Assembly: GCA_001986395.2 (NCBI GenBank)
Contig: MQVO02000001.1
Location: 1 to 64,000 of the forward strand
Source of the DNA: Irpex lacteus
Lineage: Eukaryota; Basidiomycota; Agaricomycetes; Polyporales; Irpicaceae
Length of the DNA: 64,000 nt
Direction of reading: 5' to 3'
Shown: positions 32,402 to 44,243 of the stretch, piece after piece
Position numbering within the stretch: the stretch's first letter is position 1
How the letters are laid out: each line of letters starts with the position of its first letter
Position numbers and translations under genes: made by a program
Notes under the pieces: generated by a model
What the model was told of the DNA's origin: nothing
Seen by the model: the letters and a program-made list of their open reading frames with translations, nothing else
The model's database searches: none

Positions 32402-32809
32402 TTACGGTGTGGTCCATTGATGCGGCGACTTTCCTAGTGGTGCTGCATACGATATATGATAATGTTCCCTGGTCGACGTAGTCAGAGGAGGAGGAAGACG
32501 AGAGTCAGGCTTATACTCACAAAATGCAGTACTCCGTGCATCGAAGACGATTAAGAACCAGTACCGTACTTGGATATTCTTCAAAGCCCTACGATGCCCA
32601 GACGAGGGACACGTAGTGACTGTACAATACCGACTTGTGTTATCGTGCGCGTAGTCCAGGCCAGTATTGGTCCAGGTTGAGTCTGTCCAGTGTCGTCGCT
32701 GTCCAAGCCAGGAAGCAAGCCCACGAACGACGTCACCGTCAACAGCTCGGAGGGTACTCACGCGTCCGGGGCCCGATCGGACCGCAAGCCTAAACTCCTC
32801 TTCGTCCAC
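32402..32809 (-). CDS. Possible hypothetical exon, 135 codons
   Basis: The minus strand is open from 32809 to 32402, starting MDEEEFRLAVRSG. The stretch VRGLASWLGQRRHWTDSTW and NIQVRYWFLIVFDARSTAF has a protein-like composition. A GTGAGT donor directly follows ARSTAF (near 32520), so the real exon may end there. I do not recognise it and could not find a partner exon with certainty. Confidence 0.25.
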   Translation of the reverse strand: MDEEEFRLAVRSGPGRVSTLRAVDGDVVRGLASWLGQRRHWTDSTWTNTGLDYAHDNTSRYCTVTTCPSSGHRRALKNIQVRYWFLIVFDARSTAFCEYKPDSRLPPPLTTSTREHYHISYAAPLGKSPHQWTTP

Positions 32810-33296
32810 ACCGCCACCCGTCTTTCAGTCCACCCGCCACATCCACCTCCACATCGTCGGTGAACGGAGCCGAACAAGCCTACCTCCATTCCATCCATGT
32901 CCACCCAGAACTCTCCCTCTCCTCTCCTCTATTATGTTGTATTTGACAGCACGTGGAGAGAAGGAAGTCAGCTGAACACGCATTTAAGCATTATGCATTC
33001 AGAAGGATCCACGGAGGAGCTCGACCGTCTTAGCACAGACAGGGAACGAGAATAGATGAGGATGCGGGGTGCAGAGACCGTCTCCGTCGACGTATACGGT
33101 GCGCACCGTCGTCTTCGTCTTCGGACCTCGACCGCCTCGCCAATCCCAGTGCACCGCCTTCGCCTCCAGTGTACGAGTGCCGATCCCGAAATCCGAGAAT
33201 AAACTGTACATTCGTGCCGGCGCATCATGCATTCATGATCAACTCGAGGCGAGGCGGCCATCCCCCAGCCGGCCGTGCGTCTTCCTCGCTCCCTCC

Positions 33297-33303
33297 TATA
33301 TAA
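33297..33303 (+). promoter_or_regulatory. TATA box of secreted protein gene 1
   Basis: TATATAA, 95 bases upstream of the ATG at 33398, followed by a CT/CA-rich leader. The paralogue at 51256 has a matching TATATAA about 120 bases before its ATG. Confidence 0.75.
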
Positions 33304-33397
33304 CACCCTCCTCTCACTCAAATTTACCCCACACCACTTTACCACCCGCCTACCACTCCACCCCTACTCTTTACTCGCACGCTCGTAAACGCAAACG

Positions 33398-34060
33398 ATG
33401 AAGACCACCCTCGCACTCACCCTCCTCGCCTCTGCCGCTTCCCTCTTTGGCAGTGCCTTCGCTCAGAACGCACACGTCGCGCTCCCCGCACAGGGCAGTG
33501 ACGTCACGCGGGGTACTAACATCACTGTGCAAGTCACCAAGCCTGTTCGTCCCTCCCTCTCCCTCTCCCCTTCCCCTCTTTGCCCTCTCCCTGCCTCTTT
33601 CCTTAAACCTCACTAACGCACACCGTAGAACTCACTAACAGGCTCAACCTCCGTCGGCGTCGCCCTCGGCCTCCGTTCCTGCCCCTCCTCCTCCTCCTCC
33701 AACTCCTCCTCCAACTCCTCCACCACCTCCTCCTCTTCCACCACCTCATCCCCGTCATGCAACGAATTCTCATCCTCCGACATATTCGGCTACGTCCTCT
33801 ACTCCGGCGCCTTCAACCCCACATACCACGAACCCTCCCAGCCGCCTTATGAGAACTTTACGGTTTACGTACCGAGTGGCTTTGGGGAGGGAGGGGCTGT
33901 TTTGAGTGTTGCGCATCTTGTGCTGGTTGGGGTGAGTGCTGTTTTGTTTGGAGCTTGATAATGGCTCAGAATCTCTTGACTGACTACGTTTTGATCATGT
34001 GTGTAGGCTGGTCCGGAGGCGATTCTGGACGTGTCGAATACGACTGTTAACGTCGTCTGA
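33398..34060 (+). CDS. Small secreted protein 1, Ser-rich, three exons, 167 aa
   Basis: Exons 33398-33544, 33629-33931 and 34007-34060, donors GTTCGT and GTGAGT, all introns phase 0. A signal peptide is clear: MKTTLALTLLASAASLFGS, then AFA, with cleavage likely before QNAHVALPA. The mature part runs RGTNITVQVTKP, NSLTGSTSVGVALGLRSC, a Ser/Asn/Thr stretch of about 35 residues, a second Cys (SPSC), GYVLYSGAFNP, PPYENFTVYVPSGFG and GPEAILDVSNTTVNVV. It has two cysteines and several N-glycosylation sites. I know this pattern as an unnamed secreted family common in Agaricomycetes; its function is not known to me. It is a paralogue of 50674-51256, which shares both intron positions but lacks the long Ser stretch. 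Confidence 0.85.
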
Positions 34061-35029
34061 TCTCGCAAAACTGCTGGAGAGCACAGGCTTTGTCCACGCT
34101 CTCCCTGAGCCTCGACCTGACGTGTTACGTACTATCAATGGACACATCTCTACGCTACGAACTCTCGGACTTTTGAGCTCAGTTTTGGACATTCTTTTCG
34201 ACGCTCTCGAATAGTACTATATGAATAATCATCTCTTGTATATACTCCCCATACTACTTCGTTACGCACATCGACATCGCTTTCGCTTGCCCACGGATGG
34301 ACGGTGTGCCCCTGGACTGTATACATTGAAAGGACGAGGGGCAGCTCAGCCCGAAGCTTGAAGCTTGAGCTTGCGGTCTGCTCGTGAGTACCCTCCTCGC
34401 TCTTGACTCTGCCGGCGACGTCTCCCAGCTAAGAGCTTGTACAGCGACGGCAGGCTCATGATCAACATGTCCTGGCCGATAAACTAGAAGCGTGCGATGA
34501 CACAAGTACAAGTATCGTACAATGCAAGTAAGCCTGAGCGTCTTCGACTCAACTTGAGGAGTGCTATATACGATTCTAACTTTCGCCCTTCGTCCTCAGG
34601 CTTTCTCTCTAACCATATGCATCTCAATCAGGAGCACACTAAGTATCATATTTTGCACCGCCCACTAAAGAGTCAAGACGCGCCGTGGCTCTCACCCTAC
34701 ACTTCGAGTTGGCTACTAGTACTTACAAGCCACCACTCTTCATGATCATTGGCAAGTTGATGTCGTACTGCCTCAGAATTTCCGTTCAGTCAAGTTGATC
34801 ATCGCTGACTTGCATTTTTCGCAGATTCAATACCCAGTAAGTACTCAGCTCGGAGGGGTCCACAAAAGCACTGGCATGATATGTCATCCGACTCGGAGTC
34901 TGTGGTGAGTACTTACGATCTTTGCTGGCACTGGCATTTGGAGGTGATCGTTGTGGGTGTCTTCCGAGGTCTGTTGCCGGTGATTGCTGCTGGCTATGTG
35001 ACTGACTACATTGGTGAACAATGTTCATC
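34061..35029. other. Intergenic, no gene supported
   Basis: Short open stretches only. The 3' flank of secreted protein gene 1 is included. Confidence 0.5.
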
Positions 35030-35310
35030 TTTTCAAGGACGTGGTCATCCTAAGCTCGCGTTCATCTCCTTAAGCTCGCGTTCATCTTCTCAGGTTCACG
35101 TTCATCTTCCGAGTCCTAAGCTCATATCCATCTATGCAAGTTCGTGTTCATCTTCTCATGTTCACGTTCATATTTTATGCCCACGTACATCTTCCGAGTG
35201 CTACGCTCATCGTGGATCGCGACCTCTATCTTTTCACTCGCTATTCACGTTTATCTACCCGTGTCCATTTCCGTGCCCACCTTCTCAAATTCACGTTCAT
35301 AGATCTGTCA
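35030..35310 (-). repeat. Degenerate ~20-bp minisatellite, reverse orientation
   Basis: Read on the minus strand it is the same AAGATGAACGTGAACTTGAG-type unit as at 31978-32290. On the plus strand it appears as repeated (G/A)TTCATCTTCTCA(G/T)GTTCACGTTCAT. It ends next to the minus-strand family B gene. Confidence 0.75.
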
Positions 35311-35498
35311 TGATATCCAGCAATAGGAAAGAGCCGCTACCCATCCATCATCTGTCAAGCTACCTCGCCTTTCCCACCCTCGTACGCCTCCTCTACCAAA
35401 CACACTTCAAGTTACCACATTATTAACCTCAAGATGCCGATCGCTGCTGACTACGAGGGCATAAGGAGACCCCGTTGTTTATTGGGCCCTGGTAAGTC

Positions 35499-36470
35499 TT
35501 ATTTGTTTTGGCTCGATGGCTTCGTGACTTCAAGGTATAAGGATCCTACGCCGATATGACCCACATCCGAGGTTAGGTCGTATCTTACTATGAACGCTGA
35601 GCCGGTGCCAGTGGCGCGACACCGTGACCTTAGGACTCATGGTCGTTCCCAAGACCATGACTCACCGTAAGCCCAGGACATACATTATCCTAGGCTGCAA
35701 GCGGTCGTGAGGATGGTTTAGCGCACACTACCAAGTAGCGGTACGTGTCATGCGGTCTAGTAAACTTCACTGGCAGTATACGCTAAACTCCCCATAGCCT
35801 CAGGCTTAGGCGTATCGCTTTTATCCGACAGCCTCAACGTGCACTGGGATAGTACAGATCTCAAGACACACACCTAAAGCCCGTTATCTGCGTCACGATT
35901 TTATTAGCTCGTATCTCGGGTGTCGAGGTCCACGACTCAGAGCCATCTCACGCTCTCATCCTCATCCTCGCGGCTATCGATTATTTACTAGCCTCCCTTC
36001 CCTAGAGACCAATCTGCGCCACTGAAACCCACAAGGAGCTTCCTGAATTTTGAAGCGTCAAAGTGAGGCCAACCTGCCTATACGCAACCTCGTATTCGCC
36101 GGTGCATTGATCAAACCCTAGGAGCTGTGCGCCTTCGTGGCCCGCGACATTCATTCGCGGGTACAGCGTACCGCGAAATTCAGTGAGTAATGTCCTCATT
36201 ACACAGTACCATGTCAGCTGCATGATTGACTACGAGCCTGAGAGCTGTACATTCGTACGGCATGATCGATATCCTTTGGAAGTCTGCGTGTACTCAATTC
36301 TATATTGCAGGTTCTCCGTGAAGTGCGGGAGGAGGCAAGACTAAGCGCCGCCACAGCCGCTGCGAAGACGTAGCCTTCGATGTTTCCCTAGGACGGTCTT
36401 CACCAGAGCTCGAACTTAGGATAGTTCGACCCGTGCACCGACACACGTTCATCGTGGTCATAGTAGGTAT
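35499..36470 (-). pseudogene. Unnamed family B gene, copy 1 (probably decayed)
   Basis: Minus-strand segments match the plus-strand copy at 52344-53395. They are, in order: a stretch with CRCTGRTILSSSSGEDRPRE, TENLQYRIEYTQTSKGYRS, VMRTLLTEFRGTLYPRMNVA followed by GAQLLGF and GEYEVAYRQ (about 36205-36090), and DVGHIGVGSLYLEV near the end with stop TAA at 35499-35501. The order is the same in both copies. A stop codon precedes the TENLQYRIEY block here where copy 2 is open, which suggests decay. I do not recognise the protein, and the exon borders are not resolved. Motifs give no safe function. Confidence 0.5.
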
Positions 36471-37270
36471 TCTCTGTCAGTTGGGATATTGACAGCCCAT
36501 GATTGCAGTGTGGTCATAGTAGTCTCCAGGCCTGTAGGATTTACATTTCCCTGTCCGGTTCGAGTTGCATCTATGAAGCTTGGGCTCCAGCGAATCGCCA
36601 AGCTCCAGCTATTGCCACATACTAAGCATCGATATTCTTACCTGACGAAAGATATATACCTACATACCTACATCCCAACACGTTCTCTCCATCCCGCGCT
36701 CCGACCATCATCTATTCCAAGTCTCCACATCCAACCTGTACCCTCGCCTCGTGCTATAAAGAACGGATTGAACGTCCCGGTATACGATAATACCATTCAT
36801 TTCCTCGACCTGATTGTATTAGAAAGCTGCGGTCACGATCATCCCGTATCTCACATCGCATATCGCATATCGCATATCTCATATCTCATATCCAGCTTTC
36901 ATTTCATCCCGATCCACATTTCTACGATTCGCTGGATACACGTTCAGCTGCGGTTCCGCGAGTCCTATGAACAAGTCTCAGTGAGATAGACGCAGGGAGG
37001 AACCTCAAGGCATAAAGTTCTCGGAAGCCACAATACACGATCGCACATTACTGAGATGCATATAGAATACAGCATCATATAATACAACATGATACAATAC
37101 AATACGGAACACGCAGTAGTACGATGCTGGGTGCCACTCAACGGAGCGCACGACTCAGACCGTGTGGTATGGAATGCAGGAGGTCTTCAAGTTGCGCCTC
37201 CTCCAGCCACCAGCCACCAGGGCCACACCGGATCCATCTACCGGATGTGACATGAGGTCTAAGGGAGTAT
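36471..37270. other. Intergenic with a short (CATATCN)n repeat
   Basis: At 36853-36893 a simple repeat alternates CATATCG and CATATCT. No gene is supported. Confidence 0.55.
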
Positions 37271-38118
37271 CTAGCGCAAGCTCATAGCAGCTACCTGCTT
37301 AATGAACGCCTACCGCCACATCCACAAACGTCAATCCAAAATTCAGTATCAACACGATCAAGTCGAAACAACTTACTTGTTCCTGTTCACCCGCCACGCG
37401 CCCAAGCACCTCCGCCACCTCCTCCCTACTCTCCCAAAAGACGAGCTTTGAGTTTGGGTCGAGAGTCGTCCAGCGTGGCGCGTCCATGCAGGTGTTCCAG
37501 CCGTCGTACGTAGCGAGGACGATCGTCACTGGCGCGTCGGTGCCAGTGGGGAGTGACAGTGTGGCGTTCGTGCTTTGTCTTTGTCGTTGTCCATGTAGAG
37601 TATGAGGGGCAGTAGTATGCGTGTCGCAGTGAGAGGTGAGGCCCAGGAGTGTGGTGTAGTCCGAACTTGGACTTGAAGTGGGAGACTCGGACGCAGAGGC
37701 AGAGAGCCCCGACACCAGTGGTGTGGCGAGGCGTAGGTAGAGAGTGTACACCCCTCCGTCATCGAACCCTTTATGAGTTTCAGGATGCTATAGTAAACTA
37801 GTTAAGCCAGAGCCAAACATAACACAAGAGCGCGTTACCTACCTCTTTATATTCGAGGTAGATGGTACAAAGCACCTCTTCCTCTTTATGTGGTGTGGCG
37901 CAACTAGTACTCACGTCCGAGTCGATGGGCGAGACGCGACTCAACCAAGAGTCGATGACACCAGGGGGGTACCTCGCCCTACGGATCCTCTCGCGTACTT
38001 CGTCGTCGTCTGTGTCGTCGGAGCGTCGGCGGGTACGTCCCAGTGGGCGAGCGAGGATGGACGGCTGACGGCACGTTGAACGAGAGTTTGACTTCTTGGA
38101 GGACTTAGACTTTGCCAT
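37271..38118 (-). CDS. Hypothetical protein, three exons, 241 aa
   Basis: Minus-strand exons 38118-37843, 37787-37377 and 37309-37271, with introns of 55 and 67 nt (donors GTAGGT and GTAAGT), all phase 0. The N-terminus is basic (MAKSKSSKKSNSRST, then RPLGRTRRRSDDTDDDEVRE). Next come EEVLCTIYLEYKE, GGVYTLYLRLATPLVSGL, a Ser-rich stretch, and a compact C-terminal region (TDAPVTIVLATYDGWNTCMD, LVFWESREEVAEVLGRVA). No signal peptide or membrane segment. The last exon has only twelve codons. I do not recognise the family. The basic start and helical end could suit a nuclear protein, but that is a guess. Confidence 0.65.
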
Positions 38119-39353
38119 CGGTGAATACAGTGGGCCACTGGTGGAAACCGGATCGCGGTGTATTGAGCTCGAGCCTGAGAGGGCTAGATAGTTGACTCAA
38201 CAGATACAGACCTGCTGAGAGACGTGAAGCCAATCTGGCGGCCCAAGGCGTCATGAACGCTTGCTAATCTGAATCTGATCACGAATCCTAGGATCCTAGG
38301 AATGAAAGAATGCGGTGGTGGTGGCTGTTAGTATGGAAGCGCTCATCGGCGACTAACGACCAGTCGCGAGTTCTTGATTATGTTAGGTTGATATGCATTG
38401 TATGGTTGGTCGTGAGTGAGGGAAGGAGGCATTTGGGGTGAGAGAGCCTGGAAGGGCAAGTCCGTCTGTCATTCTACGCGATTGGCAGGCACTGCGGCCA
38501 GTCATTCAACGCGATTGGCGAACCGGGACGGTGGGATACTCATGCCTTGTACGAGGCAAGCGATAAGGCGCGCAGAGAAAGACAGACTCGAGGAGGGGGT
38601 CGTGGGCAGCGGGAAGGCCCAGGCATGTGCGAGTGTTGAGTCTGTAGTTCAATGTCAGCGAGAGGCTGCGAAATGGGGGTTGTGATGGGCTCGCCTTTTA
38701 CAGCAGTCCTTGCACGCCTCGTGTCCGTGAAGTTCGCGGGTGGGTGCTGTTGTCCTGAGCGGATAAGTGGTTATCTGGGTCTGAAAGGCAGTATCAATGA
38801 GTTGTTAAGAACAACACCGACAGTTACGTCGATGTGGAGGAACAAAGTCACTGATACTGCCACGACGAGTGCGGGGAAGAGGTAAGTAACGCCCACAAGG
38901 CCAAAGAGGCACAAACACCGCCATGTGTCTAAGCGCTCTTGAGATTTTGTTACGCCATGTGCGATGAATCTGAAGTCTGCCTCGTGTATAAGGCGAGGAT
39001 GGGGAGATGATACCCACTGCTGCCTCTTCCTTCCCCTCGCGTCTCCAGGGCTGGCTAGGGCCTCCGGTCTATATCTGCTCGGGGAGTGCCCTCACTGCGA
39101 GACCTCCACCACAGCGGGTGCGTACAACTGGGATTGACGACCACAGAGAGGACCAGGCTGTCCGGGTACTGCCTTCTTGTCACATAGCTGTATGTACTTC
39201 CTTCCTGACCTAATCACCACTAGTCGGCTTATATCATTTTCGACATTGTTAAATCAAAGGGCCCCCCCTCGCCCCTTGGCCCCACCACCATCTCACGTCC
39301 CACCACATTAACGATCACGATCGCGGACGCACCACCACTACCCTAGCACAGGC
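38119..39353. other. Intergenic, no gene supported
   Basis: Contains the promoters of two divergent genes (37271-38118 minus, 39354-40662 plus). No TATA box is clear. A C-run (GGCCCCCCCTCGCCCCTTGG) lies near 39260. Confidence 0.5.
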
Positions 39354-40662
39354 ATGGATTTCTTGAGGAAGCTGAGGAGAAGCAGTGTCGATGTCCCCTC
39401 CACACCGACCGCACCAAGAATGGGTAGGATCCCCCTCCCAGACTCGCCAGTCGTCTCAAGATCCCCCTTGGCCCACGCAGACGAGGACGAGATAGTCGTG
39501 GATCGCTACCCCTCGCCTTCATCTCCCCTCTCCCCCAACCCCCGGAAACGCTCCGGCTCGATAGTATCACGAACCACCACACCAATCTACATCCCGCGTT
39601 CCACCACTCCCGCCCACCACCACCACCACCACTCCCACCTCGGAACACCTTCACCAGAGCTCTACGCGCCGACCCCAAAGTGGCAGAACCAGCGCACACT
39701 GCTAGATCAAGACTGGGCCTCGTGTTCCCCAACCCCCGATCCGCATGTCCTGAAAGAGCGATCACGTACACTCTCCACGTCCCACTCTCACTCCCCCGTC
39801 CCGCGAGCTTCGAGTTCTCGGCACCAGTACGACCGGCGGGATACTGAGTCACCAGAGGATCTCAAGAAACACTTGAAGCATCGGTCGGGGACACCTCCCG
39901 TCCAGCCCCCGCCCCCGCGTTCGTCGTCGAGGTACTCGAGGAGAGGAGAGACGCCTGACGTAGAGTCTCCGAAACGCCCTTTGAAGGGTATATTAAAGAC
40001 AGGTGCGTACGAACGTCAATTTTACTCTCTCTTGGCGCTCCCATCGTAATCTCACCTTCGTGGTCCAATCCTCTCATCCCCCACCTCCGCTTCACACAAA
40101 TTAGCGCCACCGAAATCAGCACGCTCAGAATCAACAGAGCTGCACTGGCAGCTCCTCCCCTACGATCCCACCCCGCTGTCGAAAGAAACTCTACTTCGAC
40201 GTCGCGATGCCCCCCGACCTCATCCGGGACCACACCCGCCTCCCACCTGTCGCCCTCGCCCCCTCCGACACAGAAAAGTGGGCTACGTCCCCGCTCTCCG
40301 ACTCTGGCACGTTGACGCTTATGATCGTCAAATGCAAGTTGCTCCCGCAGTGGGATATAGTGGTACAGAACGACCAGGGTATACGCTGTCGGGACGTCTT
40401 CCTCGCTATACACCGTTCTCTCAATTTGCGGCTCACGGAATACGAGAAACGCGCGTATGTGGGTGAGGAAGAGAGGAAGGAGGTGGAGGAGGCGTTTGGG
40501 AAAAGGTGTCGGGACGTGCCGATGTTGGACCATGTGGCGAGGCGGGAGGGGTTGTTGAGGGTTGATTTGTTGAAGGGGCAGAGGATCTTTATGGGGTTGA
40601 CGCGTCCGCCGGATGGAGGGGAGTTTTGGTGGTTGCATTTGGGGTTCCCGAAGGTTGACTGA
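39354..40662 (+). pseudogene. DUF6699-type protein with an apparent +1 frameshift
   Basis: Exon 1 is 39354-40002 and exon 2 starts at 40105 (donor GTGCGT, acceptor ATTAG). Exon 1 codes for a Ser/Pro/His-rich, disordered start (MDFLRKLRRSSVDVP) ending PLKGILKTG. Exon 2 reads KSARSESTELHWQLLPYDPT, then PLSKET. At about 40185-40195 the homologous frame shifts by one base and continues LYFDVAMPPDLIRD, LTLMIVKCKLLPQWDIVV, VFLAIHRSLNLRLTEYEKRA and FMGLTRPPDGGEFWWLHLG to the stop at 40662. Both halves together look like one DUF6699 domain, a family common in Agaricomycetes with no known function. The break is either a sequencing error, a pseudogene mutation or an unrecognised splice. If translation starts at the internal ATG 40207, only the second half would be made. 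Confidence 0.6.
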
Positions 40663-43600
40663 GGGGGGCGTGCGCGAGCTCCAGTTGAAGTGACGGTACT
40701 CGATGCATGTGGTCTGTCTGCTCACCTCCGAGGGATCTGAGAGACCGCGATGATTTTTAACACCCTACTATTGGTGAGTGCTAACGCACCTTTCCCTCGT
40801 ACGGTTTGATGGGAATCTCACCTATGGGCGTCACTCACGCAGGACTGGTTCCTAATCCGCTACATATTATCCCGGCCACGCCGACCCAATCCCCACTCCC
40901 CATCCCAATCCTCACTCCCCCTCTAATGCTCCTCCTCCTCCCCTCCCTTCCCCTCCATACTTCACCTTCATATCGTTACGACGCCTTCCACTTCATATTG
41001 TTACGACAGCCATGTTCCCCACTTTGATTTTTTGATGATTTTTTGGTTTGATTTTCTTGTGATACCCTATCACGCACGTCACCCACGCCGGCCGCACCTG
41101 CAGGACACTCTCTTGATACCTTTCTCTCGCCAATCCCATTTACTTACCTATCGATATTGCTATCGCATCGCATTTTTCGCATCTTGTTTGCTTTCATCCC
41201 ATCCCATCGTCACCTCACCTCACCTTGTAGCCCTCCACCACCTTACCTCACCTACACTTATACTTAACACCCGCACTCCCATTCAACGGTTTACTGTAGC
41301 GTCCACCACCACCCACCCCACCACCACCAACACACTTTACGTCCGTCCATCCGTTGTATTAACAGTGTACGCTACTTATGCGCTATGCTACTGCTACTTA
41401 TGGTCGCATGTCGCGCTCTATGGTATGGTATGATATAGAATACCTCACCCAGTTCGTGACTAGGCTCGAGTTCGAGTTGACGTGATTTCTATTCTCATTC
41501 TCATTCTCGTCAAGATTCCTGGAACAAGCCACCCCACACGATCGTCGTCGAACGACACGAACAGCCCTTCTCATCCTTCTCGAGCTTTCGAAATAACGTT
41601 ATCATGAGCACGTAGCGTAACGAACTCTACTTCTCCCTCCGACACGAGGCATGCTTAGTTTTGGAGTGCCAATGATTGGACGGTCTTGCTAGGCGGAATA
41701 TTAGTGATCAGAGCGTCCACACCAGTATGCTTATAGCTCCGCATTTCTGCTAGAGATGTGGATAGTCGACGGACCCTATTGGACGAAATTCGAGAAGGAA
41801 GGACTCGGCAGAGAGGGAGCTTAAGGGAGGGGAGGGGAGGGGAGGGGATGATCGGGTCGGTACATGTGGGTATTCCTCGGGTCCCGCTTTACCTCTCGAC
41901 ATTTGCAAAGAGGCTAGCAGCACTTTGGAGAGTTTGGATCAGAGCGTCGTACGCCGCATTTGGGGAAACTGAATTCGAGACGGGAAGAGCGGGGGACGCG
42001 AAACGTTCCATAATATGTCAGTTTCGATGATCGCGGCCCTGGAAGTTCGTGCATGAGTACGTAGCTATGCGTCACCGGTCATTCCTCGGGTCTCGCTGTA
42101 TACACCTTCTCTCCTTGGCGTGCATGTACTTCCTCACTATGCCTATGCAGCAACTGGTGGCGATACTGACTAGCTTGGAGATATAGAGCGCTGTCTGAAC
42201 TTGCATTCGAGCTGCCTGTCTTGGTGTGGGACTCGAAGGGAAGCTGGCTATGTACCATGGTAGGCGTGAGCTCATACCATACCTTTCGTAGACGCGAACA
42301 TGAATGTGCCATTGACGACGACTGCCTCGTTTCCAGCAGTTCGCCTGCCTCACACCTTCGCGCCTGATTGGATAGTCTCGTCATGCTGGTGACGAACCCA
42401 AGGGATGTAGAGCTCGTGAGAGTCATGGCCTTGAGGTCTGGTCAGCCGCGAGGCCATGCTCGTGGTGATGTAGCTGAACCTGCCCTTAGTACAGCGAGTC
42501 GTGTCGTGATGAGACTCGGCGAGGTCTGGTCTTGTGCTGCAGCGAGGTAATGCTCGTGTTGATGTGAGCGAGCCGTGGTCCTGACCTAGCATGCCCCTCG
42601 TTGCGCTGGACGTATTGAGAAGTGGGCCGTGGTGATCTGCTCAGATAGGAATTGGTATGCATAGACATGTAGGGATGTGAAACGATACCATGCACAAAAA
42701 CGTCTCCGATGCCTCGGGTGTACTGTTTGAGGATGGGACGATCCGTTTGTGTGAGACGCTGTGAATACGTTGAGAAGTTGAAGATCGCGGTACCTGAGGC
42801 CTAAGCATATCGGTAAGTTGGTGAGGGGAACACCGTCCAGAAATGGGATGTACGTCCTGAGCTTAGCTTTGAAATCTGCCTCTGCTGTAATCACTGGTGG
42901 ACGATTTACGAATGAGAAAATATAAACGTATCGCTCACCAAATCACTCCTGTGTCATACTTATGCATTTCGGAACGGGTCGTACATGAACACGATACGTT
43001 GACCGTCAGGTGTTAGGGCTTCGGGTTCGAATGTCTAAGAACAAATGCTCTGTCTGACCCTCGATGTTGGACGGGTGTGGCCAGCCATGCGCTCTCTGCG
43101 TGCAAAGGGAGTTCATAGAAGCTTCGCCTTATTTCAACACTGGATATTCTTAAACACTACGATCATTTTGGTCATATACAAGGTCAATAAATATTCGCAG
43201 CCCTAGACGTGGACTGCTTACCGATTTACATTTCCGCTGTGTAACCAACGCTTGCTTGGCATGCGAAGCTCAAAGCTCATTAGGTATATCACTCATCGAT
43301 TCACTCGCCGTCATAGAGAAAAAAACAAGCACGTACAATATCACGACGCATTGGCCGTGGCTTCCAAATATGTAAGCTCTTCACGACCGCGTATAAAGAA
43401 GCTTCAGCTTTGAAGATCGATGCTGGATGCGCGTGGTCAACCACGCCCATGTTGCGTGCACGAAGGGAAGTAGCGGGAAGAAGTTCCAGCTTATTCGAGC
43501 ACGAGTGACATATTCGTGGCTTCTTGTGTTGGCTACCAATCTGACCGCTGCAAAAACTCACATACATATCATCTACAAATGCCATTCAGTTGAACAAACA

Positions 43601-44243
43601 CCACGTCGGAGAGGTAACGGAGTAGACGCACCTCTTATGCCCCTTCCCTCGTCCACAAAGATTTCCCAACAAGATATGTACACGAGGACAAAGAGCTCTA
43701 GCCAGAAAACGTTGTATGTGCATGTTCCTTCATTTATCATCCAGCTGAAGCCCAGAACATGGTCTTGAGAGTGTTGAGCAGTATCGATGCTGTATCGTTC
43801 AGTGTTCGACGCATGTTCGGCCGCGCATCCTCCCAGGCGGTACACCACTATTCGAAGAGTCGCAGAGAGTATCCGCACAATCAGAACAAGAAACGATGAA
43901 CAAGAGAGCGAGAGTTCAAAGGGTCCTTGTCGTCGAGCACAAAGTTGCACAGTTGCTGCGTCGCTGACGACGTCGACGGTGACGTTACGTGAAAATAGCT
44001 TATTTACACGGGTACAGCCAGATAAGGTGAGGATAAGGGTTGTCATGCGGCGAATGACTCGGAACATTCCAGGGAGCGCCAGACGTCATTAATAATGTGT
44101 GGGAAATACTAGCGTGACTGTATCCGCCAAGGGTGCGATATCCCCAGCACATCTCTTCTTACGCTCAAACCACTACCATCTATCACTTCTGTACGAATTA
44201 TAGAGTCTAGAGGACCACTGAACACATCTTCGTCGTCGCCGAT
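40663..44243. other. Long intergenic region without a supported gene
   Basis: CT-rich low-complexity sequence fills 40800-41340. Open stretches on both strands (for example 43573-44067 minus) are short and have no recognisable motif. The RING gene promoter must lie in the last few hundred bases. Confidence 0.5.
41825..41847 (+). repeat. G-run array, potential G-quadruplex
   Basis: GGG followed by four copies of AGGGG, five G-runs separated by single A bases. Such spacing is ideal for a G-quadruplex. Confidence 0.8.

Noticed and set aside
39862..40725. 287-codon open frame on the minus strand
   Set aside because: Antisense to the DUF6699-type gene, whose plus-strand protein pattern is recognisable; the antisense product has none.
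43000..43060. tRNA B-box-like GGGTTCGAATG
   Set aside because: No A box or paired arms at the right distance.
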